A stretch of DNA of 8,857 bases from an uncultured Arcanobacterium sp. Its GTDB lineage: Bacteria > Actinomycetota > Actinomycetes > Actinomycetales > Actinomycetaceae. Below, one piece after another: positions 1-5,656 of the stretch. The stretch is from positions 1-8,857 of the forward strand of contig NZ_CAMXYE010000064.1 in assembly GCF_947253055.1 (NCBI RefSeq). The letters run 5' to 3'. Each line of letters starts with the position of its first letter. Within the stretch, counting starts at the first letter, position 1. The position numbers were made by a program, and so were the translations under genes. The notes beneath the pieces are model-generated. The model made no database searches and was not told where the DNA came from. It saw nothing but the letters and a program-made list of their open reading frames with translations.

Positions 1-669
1 TTCTTGCTCATCCGGCTCCCCGCACAAATCAGAAATAGCCCGCACCGAAATAAAAGGTTTATGAAAAACTGCAGCTACTTGCGCTATTGCTTGTGATTCC
101 ATATCAGTGGCAATCGCTTCTGGGAAAGCTTGGCGCATATCTCCCACATTCTTTTCCGTAATGAAAGCATCAGAAGAAAGGATCATGCCCGCCCGCACTG
201 GCGTGCCACCTTTTATAAAGTCATAATCCGCCTGCGGTGCCGCCGCATTATCGCGCACTATTTGCTGAGCATAAGCCAGTAATTTTTCCGCAGTGGCAAA
301 ACGTGCAGCTTGCCCCGGCACTTGCCCGCGTTCATAGCCAAATACAGTGCCATCTGCACCGGCATTTACATATTGCGTGCCCAGCACTACCTGACCTACC
401 CGCGCATCTGGGCTCAATCCTCCCGCAGAGCCGATATTCACTATCACTTCTGGGTCGTAATTGCTGAGCGCCCAAGTAACTCCGGTAGCTGCCGACACCA
501 TGCCGACTCCAGTGACTACAAGTAAGAGGCGTACCCCATTTTTATTAGCCAAAGTAACTTCGCCGCCGCTATAGGGAATATCGGCAATTTTATATCCAGA
601 AAGCATTTCCCGAAATGGCTGCATTTCTTCTTTCATAGCCGCCACTACCAGCGCATTCACTACTACCAT
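1..669 (-). CDS. mtnN: 5'-methylthioadenosine/S-adenosylhomocysteine nucleosidase, 3' end cut by window
   Basis: This cytosolic enzyme cleaves the glycosidic bond of methylthioadenosine and S-adenosylhomocysteine, releasing adenine for methionine salvage and the activated methyl cycle. Reading from the ATG at 669 gives 223 residues with no stop before the window edge. Family members are about 230 residues, so only a few C-terminal residues are missing. Visible family signatures are AAMKEEM at residues 10-16 (E15 matches the catalytic Glu12 of the E. coli enzyme), VNIGSAGGL at 77-85, TDMESQAIAQV at 188-198 (the Met-Glu that binds the ribose) and VRAISDL at 209-215 (D214 matches the catalytic Asp197). 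The ATG at 669 is the first possible start, because an in-frame TAA lies just upstream and no other start codon intervenes. The Shine-Dalgarno is poor: AAGGGG sits about 17 nt upstream. The gene is divergent from nrdH across a 424-nt control region. Confidence 0.95.
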   Translation of the reverse strand, partial: MVVVNALVVAAMKEEMQPFREMLSGYKIADIPYSGGEVTLANKNGVRLLLVVTGVGMVSAATGVTWALSNYDPEVIVNIGSAGGLSPDARVGQVVLGTQYVNAGADGTVFGYERGQVPGQAARFATAEKLLAYAQQIVRDNAAAPQADYDFIKGGTPVRAGMILSSDAFITEKNVGDMRQAFPEAIATDMESQAIAQVAAVFHKPFISVRAISDLCGEPDEQE

Positions 670-698
670 AGCTCTACCGTCACATACCCCTTACTCAT
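663..698 (-). CDS. Possible 11-residue leader ORF overlapping the mtnN start
   Basis: On the minus strand an ATG at 698 opens an ORF of 11 codons (MSKGYVTVELW) whose TAG stop at 663-665 lies just inside the mtnN reading frame, in a different frame. The purine-rich GAAAAAGAAAAT just before it could act as a weak ribosome site, while mtnN itself has no well-placed one. This arrangement would allow termination-reinitiation coupling. An ORF this short is easily expected by chance, so it is only a candidate. Confidence 0.15.
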   Translation of the reverse strand: MSKGYVTVELW

Positions 699-772
699 AT
701 TTTCTTTTTCGTATCTTCTCTCAGCTTACTAATTTCCTCGCTGCCGAGACGATTACGCACCTAAGAGCTAAA

Positions 773-788
773 AGTGACATACTTCACT
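773..788. promoter_or_regulatory. CRP/GlxR-like operator
   Basis: The 16-mer AGTGACATACTTCACT fits the actinobacterial CRP/GlxR consensus TGTGA-N2-TA-N2-TCACA at all defined positions except the outermost base on each side. The perfect inverted arms are longer than the core (AAAGTGA at 771-777 and TCACTTT at 784-790). It lies 104 nt upstream of mtnN and about 305 nt upstream of nrdH, so mtnN is the likelier target. Assignment to a cAMP-responsive regulator is inference from motif shape. Confidence 0.45.
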
Positions 789-813
789 TTCTTGCAAAGA
801 TTTTATTTTCTCC

Positions 814-822
814 TGTGGATAA
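814..822 (-). promoter_or_regulatory. DnaA box, perfect consensus
   Basis: TGTGGATAA on the plus strand is the exact reverse complement of the consensus DnaA box TTATCCACA. It forms an inverted pair with the box at 835-843, separated by 12 bp, in the shared control region of mtnN and nrdHIEF. In E. coli, DnaA boxes in the nrdAB promoter link dNTP synthesis to replication initiation; a similar role here is inferred. Confidence 0.6.
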
Positions 823-834
823 GTTACCTGGCAC

Positions 835-843
835 TTATGCACA
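835..843 (+). promoter_or_regulatory. DnaA box, one-base variant
   Basis: TTATGCACA fits the relaxed DnaA consensus TTATNCACA and differs from the strict box at one position. It faces the perfect box at 814-822. Two boxes this close are more informative than one. This site is about 115 bp upstream of the NrdR-like boxes and 250 bp upstream of nrdH. Confidence 0.5.
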
Positions 844-882
844 GACCTTCTATCTTCCGCCTCCTTTGCAAGTAAAAGCCCT

Positions 883-924
883 AAATTTTTCCCCCAGCCC
901 CACCGCCCCGCCGTGGAAAAATTT
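883..924. repeat. 10-bp inverted repeat flanking a C-rich spacer
   Basis: AAATTTTTCC at 883-892 is the exact reverse complement of GGAAAAATTT at 915-924. The 22-bp spacer between them is almost all C and G (893-914). Arm centres are 32 bp apart, about three helical turns, which would place two copies of a bound protein on the same DNA face. It could be a regulator site, or an RNA hairpin if transcription starts upstream. No known regulator is recognised. Confidence 0.5.
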
Positions 925-957
925 CTCGTAAATTACAAACTTGTACTTTTCCGTGCG

Positions 958-1005
958 ACTCGCCATCTAGTGGCACTTTCAAAAACTCACCACTAGGGGT
1001 AGTGT
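958..1005 (+). promoter_or_regulatory. Pair of NrdR-like boxes before nrdH
   Basis: CCACTAGGGGTAGTGT at 990-1005 is a palindrome (CACTA-GGGG-TAGTG). Eleven of its twelve arm positions match the NrdR box consensus acaCTA-N4-TAGtgt, though the centre is GGGG instead of AT-rich. A second, weaker site at 958-973 keeps one good half, TAGTGG at 968-973. The start-to-start distance is 32 bp, the usual three-turn spacing of paired NrdR boxes. NrdR is the ATP/dATP-sensing zinc-finger/ATP-cone repressor of ribonucleotide reductase genes. A poor -10 candidate (TAGTGT, 1000-1005) with TTTCAA 17 bp upstream would overlap the second box, as expected for repression, but I cannot place the promoter firmly. 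Confidence 0.6.
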
Positions 1006-1007
1006 TT

Positions 1008-1085
1008 ATGAGCGTACGAAGAAATAATTACGAATCGCTTTCCTACACCAACGAATTGCGGAAAGTAGACTTTTTAGAAAGGTAA
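1008..1085 (+). CDS. Possible 25-residue leader peptide upstream of nrdH
   Basis: An ATG at 1008, eight nt after an AGGGG Shine-Dalgarno-like stretch (995-999), opens 25 codons beginning MSVRRNNYES and ending at a TAA at 1083-1085. The stop lies eight nt before the nrdH ATG and the last codons overlap the GAAAGG ribosome site of nrdH, so translation of one could affect the other. The AGGGG is also part of the NrdR-like palindrome. If transcription starts at or after that box, this ORF would lack its ribosome site. No homologue is recognised, and a run of this length is not rare by chance. Confidence 0.25.
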   Translation: MSVRRNNYESLSYTNELRKVDFLER

Positions 1086-1093
1086 CCGAGGCT

Positions 1094-1360
1094 ATGAGCA
1101 TCACCGTTTACACCAAGCCTTCTTGTGTACAGTGCAACGCCACTAAGCGCGCACTGCAGAAAAATGGCTTGGAATTCACCGAAGTAGATTTAACCCAGGA
1201 TGCCGACGCTTTAGCTACCGTAAAGGCTCTCGGCTACCAGCAGGCTCCGGTAGTATTTGCCGGTGGTGATCACTGGGCCGGCTATCGCCCCGATAAAATA
1301 CGGGCTCTGGCGGGGATTCTTACCCAAGAGCAGGCTAATAACTCCGTGGTAAGCGCCTAA
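1094..1360 (+). CDS. nrdH: NrdH, glutaredoxin-like electron donor for class Ib ribonucleotide reductase
   Basis: NrdH is a small cytosolic redoxin that passes electrons from thioredoxin reductase to the C-terminal cysteine pair of NrdE. The 88-residue product starts MSITVYTKP, carries the family active site CVQC at residues 11-14, the cis-proline region QAPVV at 50-54, and the signature WAGYRPDKI at 61-69 (usually WSGFRPD), which separates NrdH from true glutaredoxins. The length is normal for the family, with a short polar tail after residue 75. The start is supported by GAAAGG at 1077-1082, 11 nt upstream, and by alignment to the usual N-terminus. It is first in nrdHIEF and is separated from nrdI by 169 nt holding two terminator-like hairpins. 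NrdR-like boxes lie about 90 nt upstream. Confidence 0.96.
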   Translation: MSITVYTKPSCVQCNATKRALQKNGLEFTEVDLTQDADALATVKALGYQQAPVVFAGGDHWAGYRPDKIRALAGILTQEQANNSVVSA

Positions 1361-1375
1361 GGTAACTTGCCAGCA

Positions 1376-1417
1376 AATTGCCGGGATTCGCGGTATCCGC
1401 TTCCCGGCATTTAATTT
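1376..1417 (+). terminator. Terminator-like hairpin after nrdH
   Basis: TGCCGGGA at 1379-1386 pairs with TCCCGGCA at 1402-1409. Inside, GCGG (1390-1393) pairs with CCGC (1397-1400) around a TAT loop, giving a 12-bp stem with a small internal bulge. It is followed by TTTAATTT (1410-1417), and AAA precedes the stem. This is a stable hairpin with an interrupted U-rich tail, 16-49 nt after the nrdH stop, so a partial terminator or attenuator is likely. Confidence 0.55.
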
Positions 1418-1433
1418 ATCGCAGCGGCACCAC

Positions 1434-1456
1434 TTGGCGGAAAAATCGCCAATTTT
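1434..1456 (+). terminator. Second terminator-like hairpin before nrdI
   Basis: TTGGCG (1434-1439) and CGCCAA (1447-1452) form a 6-bp stem with a seven-base A-rich loop, followed at once by TTTT (1453-1456). An outer pair of arms, GCGGC (1424-1428) and GCCGC (1460-1464), could enclose it. It is weaker than the hairpin just upstream, but the two together point to transcript control within the operon. Confidence 0.4.
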
Positions 1457-1529
1457 CGCGCCGCACCAGATAAAAAGTACTGGGCAAAAACACCAGGCAA
1501 AAAGAAACGAAGAAAGGAAGATACGCGCC

Positions 1530-1931
1530 ATGGTAAATATCGTCTATTTTTCTTCTACAACTAATAACACGAAGCGTTTTGTAGAAAAATTAGGGTTTCC
1601 CGCGCAGCGCATACCTTTACTTCCTAAAGATGGATTTTTGCACGTAGAAAAGGAATACGTGCTCATCGTCCCCACTTATGGAGGCGGAAATATCAAAGGT
1701 GCAGTGCCCAAACAGGTAATCAAATTTCTAAATGACGAACACAACCGCTCCCTCATTCGGGGCGTAATCAGCAGCGGAAATACGAATTTTGGCAAGGCTT
1801 ATTGTATAGCTGGCGATATTATCGCCGCCAAGACCCATGTGCCGCATATGTACCGTTTTGAACTACTCGGCACCCCCACCGATGTGGAAAAAGTAAAAAA
1901 AGGATTGGAAGAATTTTGGACACGACTCTGA
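1530..1931 (+). CDS. nrdI: NrdI, flavodoxin-like activator of NrdF
   Basis: NrdI is a small FMN protein that, in its reduced form, supplies the oxidant (superoxide) that assembles the dimanganese-tyrosyl radical in NrdF. The 133-residue product begins MVNIVYFSSTTNNTKRF, with the FMN phosphate loop SSTTNNT at residues 8-14. It continues with the flavin loop PTYGGGN at 48-54 and SSGNTNFGKAYCIAGD at 81-96, all typical of the family. Length is normal (about 130-150). The ATG at 1530 is chosen because it gives the conserved N-terminus and has GAAAGGAAG (1512-1520) nine nt upstream. The same frame is open further upstream to an alternative start at 1434, but that would add 32 charged residues unlike the family and run through the hairpin. 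The 3' end overlaps nrdE by 16 nt. Confidence 0.95.
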   Translation: MVNIVYFSSTTNNTKRFVEKLGFPAQRIPLLPKDGFLHVEKEYVLIVPTYGGGNIKGAVPKQVIKFLNDEHNRSLIRGVISSGNTNFGKAYCIAGDIIAAKTHVPHMYRFELLGTPTDVEKVKKGLEEFWTRL

Positions 1932-4063
1932 CGGATACTGGCATCGAATTTACTCAACCGGAGCAGGATTATCACGCTCTGAACGCCAAACTGAATCTCT
2001 ACGATGCAGATGGGAAAATCCAGTTTGCAGCCGATAAAGAAGCAGCGCGGCAGTATTTTCTCCAACACGTAAATAAAAACACCGTATTCTTCCATGATCT
2101 AGAAGAAAAAATCGAATACTTGATCAAAGAAGGCTACTACGAGCGCGAGGTAATAGAACGCTACGATTTTGCCTTCATTAAGAAACTCTATAAAGCCTGC
2201 TACGCCCATAAGTTCCGTTTCCCTACTTTCGTAGGCGCTTTCAAGTATTACACTTCCTATACACTTAAGACTTTTGACGGCACCCGCTATCTGGAGCGTT
2301 TTGAAGATCGCGTCTGCATGGTCGCTCTCACCTTGGCAGAGGGTGACGAAGAGCAAGCTTTCCAGCTCATGGAAGAAATAATTACCGGGCGTTTTCAGCC
2401 CGCCACTCCCACTTTCCTAAATGCTGGCAAAGCCGCCCGTGGGGAATTGGTCTCCTGCTTCTTATTGCGCATAGAAGACAATATGGAATCCATCGCGCGC
2501 GCTATTACTTCGGCTCTGCAGCTCTCTAAGCGCGGCGGCGGTGTGGCCTTAAATCTCTCTAATATACGTGAACAAGGTGCGCCTATTAAGCGAATCGAAA
2601 ATCAATCTTCCGGCGTCAACCCGGTGATGAAAATTCTGGAAGACGCTTTTTCTTACGCCAATCAACTAGGGGCGCGCCAGGGTGCCGGAGCGGTGTACTT
2701 GCATGCTCACCACCCAGACATTATGCGTTTTCTGGATACGAAGCGGGAAAATGCCGATGAAAAAATTCGGATAAAGACCCTCTCCTTGGGAGTGGTAATC
2801 CCCGATATTACTTTCGATTTAGCGAAGAAAAATGCCGATATGTATCTCTTCTCTCCCTACGACGTAGAGCGAGTATATGGCGTGCCCTTCACCGAAATTT
2901 CTGTGACGGAAAAGTATCAGGAAATGGTGGAAGATAAGCGCATTCGCAAGACGAAGATCAATGCCCGGCATTTCTTCCAGACCTTGGCAGAGATTCAATT
3001 TGAATCTGGATATCCCTATATTCTCTTTGAAGACACTGCTAATCGTGCTAATCCAATCGAGGGGCGGATTACCATGTCGAATCTCTGCTCAGAGATTCTC
3101 CAAGTATCCGAAGCCTCTTCTTTCTTACCGGATTCCAGCTACGAGAAGATCGGAAAAGATATCTCCTGCAATTTGGGGTCTCTGAATATCGCTAAGACCA
3201 TGGATTCCCCAGATTTCGGAAAAACTATCGAAACTGCTATTCGCGCTTTAACCGCCGTCTCTGATCAGACTAATATTTCTTCCGTACCTTCTATCGAGCG
3301 CGGCAACCGAATGGCGCACGCCATCGGCTTAGGGCAGATGAATCTCCACGGTTTCTTAGGGCGGGAGCACATTTTCTATGGCAGCCCCGAAGCGCTAGAT
3401 TTCACCAATATCTATTTCTATACCGTGCTGTATCACGCTATTCGTTCTTCGATGCAGATTGCCAAAGAGCGGGGAGAGACTTTCCATAATTTCGAGAACT
3501 CTACCTATGCGAGCGGTGCTTTCTTCGATAAATACCTCAACCAGGAGTGGGTGCCACAGACGCAGCGAGTAGTAGAGCTTTTCGCTCAGATTCATATTCC
3601 CACCGTCGAAGATTGGCGAAAACTGCGCGACGACGTACAAAAGTACGGAATGTACAACCAGAATCTACAGGCTGTACCTCCTACTGGATCTATTTCCTAT
3701 ATAAATCACTCCACTTCGTCTATCCATCCGATTGTTTCGAAGATTGAAATTCGTAAAGAAGGAAAAATTGGGCGCGTCTACTATCCAGCAGCTTATATGG
3801 ATAATGACAACCTGGAATACTATCAAGACGCCTACGAAATTGGGCCGCAAAAAATTATCGATACCTATGCGGTGGCCACTCAGCACGTAGATCAGGGACT
3901 TTCGCTAACTCTGTTCTATCCGGACACCGTCACTACCCGCGATGTAAATAAGAATTATATTTACGCTTGGCGAAAAGGCATCAAATCGCTCTACTATATG
4001 CGCTTGCGGCAAGCGGCGCTGGAAGGCACCGAAGTAGAAGGCTGCGTATCCTGTATGCTCTAA
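1916..4063 (+). CDS. nrdE: NrdE, class Ib ribonucleoside-diphosphate reductase large (alpha) subunit
   Basis: NrdE binds the ribonucleoside diphosphate and reduces its 2' carbon with a thiyl radical relayed from NrdF. The 715 residues match the usual length and lack the N-terminal ATP cone found in NrdA, as class Ib enzymes do. Visible key residues are C181 (in LVSCFLL) and C418 (in DISCNLG) as the redox pair, N389, C391 and E393 in NLCSE as the active-site triad, PPTGS at 588-592, the radical-relay tyrosines Y693-Y694, and the C-terminal shuttle pair C710 and C713 (GCVSC), the target of NrdH. The start is TTG at 1916, inside nrdI; the nearest ATG would cut into conserved sequence. AGGA at 1901-1904 lies 11 nt upstream. 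Overlap with nrdI suggests translational coupling. The nrdF gene follows 54 nt downstream. Confidence 0.97.
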   Translation: MDTTLTDTGIEFTQPEQDYHALNAKLNLYDADGKIQFAADKEAARQYFLQHVNKNTVFFHDLEEKIEYLIKEGYYEREVIERYDFAFIKKLYKACYAHKFRFPTFVGAFKYYTSYTLKTFDGTRYLERFEDRVCMVALTLAEGDEEQAFQLMEEIITGRFQPATPTFLNAGKAARGELVSCFLLRIEDNMESIARAITSALQLSKRGGGVALNLSNIREQGAPIKRIENQSSGVNPVMKILEDAFSYANQLGARQGAGAVYLHAHHPDIMRFLDTKRENADEKIRIKTLSLGVVIPDITFDLAKKNADMYLFSPYDVERVYGVPFTEISVTEKYQEMVEDKRIRKTKINARHFFQTLAEIQFESGYPYILFEDTANRANPIEGRITMSNLCSEILQVSEASSFLPDSSYEKIGKDISCNLGSLNIAKTMDSPDFGKTIETAIRALTAVSDQTNISSVPSIERGNRMAHAIGLGQMNLHGFLGREHIFYGSPEALDFTNIYFYTVLYHAIRSSMQIAKERGETFHNFENSTYASGAFFDKYLNQEWVPQTQRVVELFAQIHIPTVEDWRKLRDDVQKYGMYNQNLQAVPPTGSISYINHSTSSIHPIVSKIEIRKEGKIGRVYYPAAYMDNDNLEYYQDAYEIGPQKIIDTYAVATQHVDQGLSLTLFYPDTVTTRDVNKNYIYAWRKGIKSLYYMRLRQAALEGTEVEGCVSCML

Positions 4064-4070
4064 GCAGCCT
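4039..4070 (+). repeat. Inverted repeat spanning the nrdE stop codon
   Basis: AGGCTGC (4039-4045) and GCAGCCT (4064-4070) are exact reverse complements, 18 nt apart. The loop holds the last nrdE codons and the TAA. There is no T-run after it, so it is not a normal terminator. It could stabilise or process the message between nrdE and nrdF, or be chance. Confidence 0.3.
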
Positions 4071-4117
4071 AGGCAAGACGTGCGGTAGCTAGATTAAAAC
4101 TACGGAAAGGGTAAATT

Positions 4118-5095
4118 ATGAATCCTCCTAAACTGAAACTCATCGACAGTGTAGAGGCAATTAACTGGAATAAAATTATTGACGATAAAGATCAGGAAGT
4201 CTGGGATCGGTTGACTGGCAATTTCTGGCTGCCGGAAAAAATTCCGCTTTCGAATGATATTCCTTCCTGGAATACACTAAACGACACCGAAAAAGAGATG
4301 ACTACACGGGTCTTCACTGGTTTGACTTTGCTAGACACTATTCAAGGTACAGTCGGGGCAGTTTCACTTATTCCAGATGCCCGCACCCCGCACGAAGAAG
4401 CGGTCTACACCAATATCGCCTTTATGGAATCGGTGCATGCCAAATCCTATTCATCTATTTTTTCCACGCTGATTTCTTCCGATGAGATAGAAGAAACTTT
4501 CCGCTGGTCAGAAAATAATGAATATCTGCAGAAGAAAGCCCATATTATTCTTTCCTACTACCGCGGCGATGATCCGGAGAAGCGAAAAGTAGCTTCCACT
4601 ATGCTGGAATCTTTCCTTTTCTATTCGGGATTCTATGCTCCGATGTACTGGTCGGCGCACGCGAAACTCACCAATACCGCTGATTTGATTCGCCTAATTA
4701 TTCGCGATGAAGCCGTACACGGCTACTACATTGGGTATAAGTATCAACTGGCAGTGCGGGAATCTAGCCCTGAGCGGCAAGCAGAGTTGAAAGATTACGC
4801 CTTCGATTTACTGCAAGATCTATATGAGAACGAAGAACTCTATACTGAATCCCTCTACGATCCACTCGGATTGACCGAAGACGTAAAGATGTTCTTACGC
4901 TATAACGCCAATAAGGCACTTATGAATCTCGGCTATGAGGCGCTCTTTACCCCCGACCAGACGGCGGTGAATCCAGCAATTCTCGCTGCTCTCTCCCCTA
5001 ATGCCGATGAAAATCACGATTTCTTCTCCGGCTCGGGATCTTCCTACGTAATAGGCACTGCCGAAGCTACCGTAGACGACGATTGGGATTTCTAA
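4118..5095 (+). CDS. nrdF: NrdF, class Ib ribonucleotide reductase radical (beta) subunit
   Basis: NrdF houses the dimetal-tyrosyl radical cofactor, dimanganese in most class Ib enzymes in vivo, that starts catalysis in NrdE. In the 325-residue product the metal ligands are intact: D73 (LLDTIQG), E104 and H107 (MESVHAKSY), E164 (MLESFLF), and E198 and H201 (RDEAVHGYY). The radical tyrosine is Y111. The acidic tail DDDWDF at the C-terminus is the peptide that docks into NrdE. Length is normal. The ATG at 4118 has a strong ribosome site, GGAAAGGG (4104-4111), six nt upstream. No promoter or terminator is evident in the 54 nt after nrdE, so it is probably cotranscribed. The coding sequence of the tail is duplicated just after the stop codon. 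Confidence 0.97.
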   Translation: MNPPKLKLIDSVEAINWNKIIDDKDQEVWDRLTGNFWLPEKIPLSNDIPSWNTLNDTEKEMTTRVFTGLTLLDTIQGTVGAVSLIPDARTPHEEAVYTNIAFMESVHAKSYSSIFSTLISSDEIEETFRWSENNEYLQKKAHIILSYYRGDDPEKRKVASTMLESFLFYSGFYAPMYWSAHAKLTNTADLIRLIIRDEAVHGYYIGYKYQLAVRESSPERQAELKDYAFDLLQDLYENEELYTESLYDPLGLTEDVKMFLRYNANKALMNLGYEALFTPDQTAVNPAILAALSPNADENHDFFSGSGSSYVIGTAEATVDDDWDF

Positions 5096-5115
5096 AAACG
5101 ATTGGGATTTCTAAA
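5079..5115 (+). repeat. 18-bp tandem duplication of the nrdF 3' end
   Basis: ACGATTGGGATTTCTAAA occurs at 5079-5096 and again, identical, at 5098-5115 (period 19). The first copy encodes the last NrdF residues and its stop codon. The second lies in the gap before the phosphatase gene, in another frame, and supplies the only purine-rich stretch (TTGGGA) ahead of that gene's ATG. The perfect identity suggests a recent slippage duplication. Confidence 0.9.
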
Positions 5116-5116
5116 T

Positions 5117-5617
5117 ATGACTTTCCATATTCTGGTGGTCTGCACTGGAAATATTTGCCGCTCTCCGATGGGTGAAATAGTGCTGCGCAAATATCTAGCC
5201 GCAGCGGGGCTATCCGAGGTCGAAGTGAGCTCGGCCGGCGTCTCATCCGAGGAGAGCGGCAATCCTATAGATTGGCGCGCGCAGCGGGTACTTGCCGAAA
5301 ACGGCTATGAATTACCAGCTAATCACTGCGCTCATCGAGTAACTGCGGCGGAGATGCAACAGGCAGATTTAATTTTGGCTATGACGCGCGGGCACGCTGC
5401 TGCGCTTGAGCGCTTTGCGGAAAAATACGGGGTAGAAAAAGAAAAAATTAAACTCTGGCAAGAATTTACCGGAGAAATTTCTCCGCACAATTCTGCTTCT
5501 TTCGATGTGGCTGATCCCTGGTACGGAGATACAGCGGGCTTCCTCGATACTCTACAGAGCATCGAAAAGGGCGCTGCGGGTATTACCGCCTATCTAAAAA
5601 ACCACAACTACCAGTAA
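5117..5617 (+). CDS. Low-molecular-weight protein tyrosine phosphatase
   Basis: This is a cytosolic phosphatase of the LMW-PTP family, which removes phosphate from protein tyrosine and in some relatives from arginine. The 166-residue product begins MTFHILVVCTGNICRSPMGE, with the CX5R-S phosphate-binding loop at C9-R15-S16 and the general-acid DP motif at D133-P134 in DVADPWYGD. These are the two hallmarks of the fold. Length is normal. The ATG at 5117 is preferred. A TTG at 5102 would add five residues read from the duplicated nrdF tail. The Shine-Dalgarno is poor (GGGA, nine nt upstream), so reinitiation after nrdF, 21 nt upstream, is possible. Substrate and physiological role cannot be told from the sequence. 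Relatives act in capsule control, stress signalling or secretion, so no gene symbol is given. Confidence 0.92.
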   Translation: MTFHILVVCTGNICRSPMGEIVLRKYLAAAGLSEVEVSSAGVSSEESGNPIDWRAQRVLAENGYELPANHCAHRVTAAEMQQADLILAMTRGHAAALERFAEKYGVEKEKIKLWQEFTGEISPHNSASFDVADPWYGDTAGFLDTLQSIEKGAAGITAYLKNHNYQ

Positions 5618-5633
5618 TTCACCGGCAAATACT

Positions 5634-5647
5634 TCACCTATTGGTGA
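5634..5647. terminator. Weak hairpin between convergent genes
   Basis: TCACC-TATT-GGTGA forms a 5-bp stem with a four-base loop in the 39-nt gap between the convergent phosphatase and lipoprotein genes. On the plus strand a TTTTT lies 13 nt further on; on the minus strand there is no T-run. The position suits a bidirectional terminator but the structure is weak. Confidence 0.3.
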
Positions 5648-5656
5648 TGCACTTAC

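Noticed and set aside
237..467. Plus-strand frame of 76 codons
   Set aside because: It is antisense to the conserved mtnN gene and shows no family signature.
934..945. Short palindrome TACAA-AC-TTGTA
   Set aside because: The arms are only five bases, it does not fit the NrdR box spacing, and an AT-rich stretch yields such matches by chance.
941..969. TTGTAC with a 17-bp spacer to CATCTA as an nrdH promoter
   Set aside because: The -10 matches only two of six bases, so it is no better than chance, although it would overlap the first NrdR-like box.
1434..1529. Longer N-terminus for nrdI
   Set aside because: It adds 32 charged residues unlike NrdI, lies over the hairpin region, and the start at 1530 has a good ribosome site and the conserved N-terminus.
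1211..1531. Minus-strand frame of 106 codons antisense to nrdH and the nrdH-nrdI gap
   Set aside because: It overlaps a conserved gene and a hairpin; composition shows no domain.
4085..4103. GTAG and CTAC arms before nrdF as a hairpin
   Set aside because: A four-base stem around an 11-base loop is too weak to report.
5102..5116. Upstream TTG start for the tyrosine phosphatase
   Set aside because: The five added residues are read from the duplicated nrdF tail, and the family starts just before the hydrophobic strand leading to CX5R, matching the ATG at 5117.
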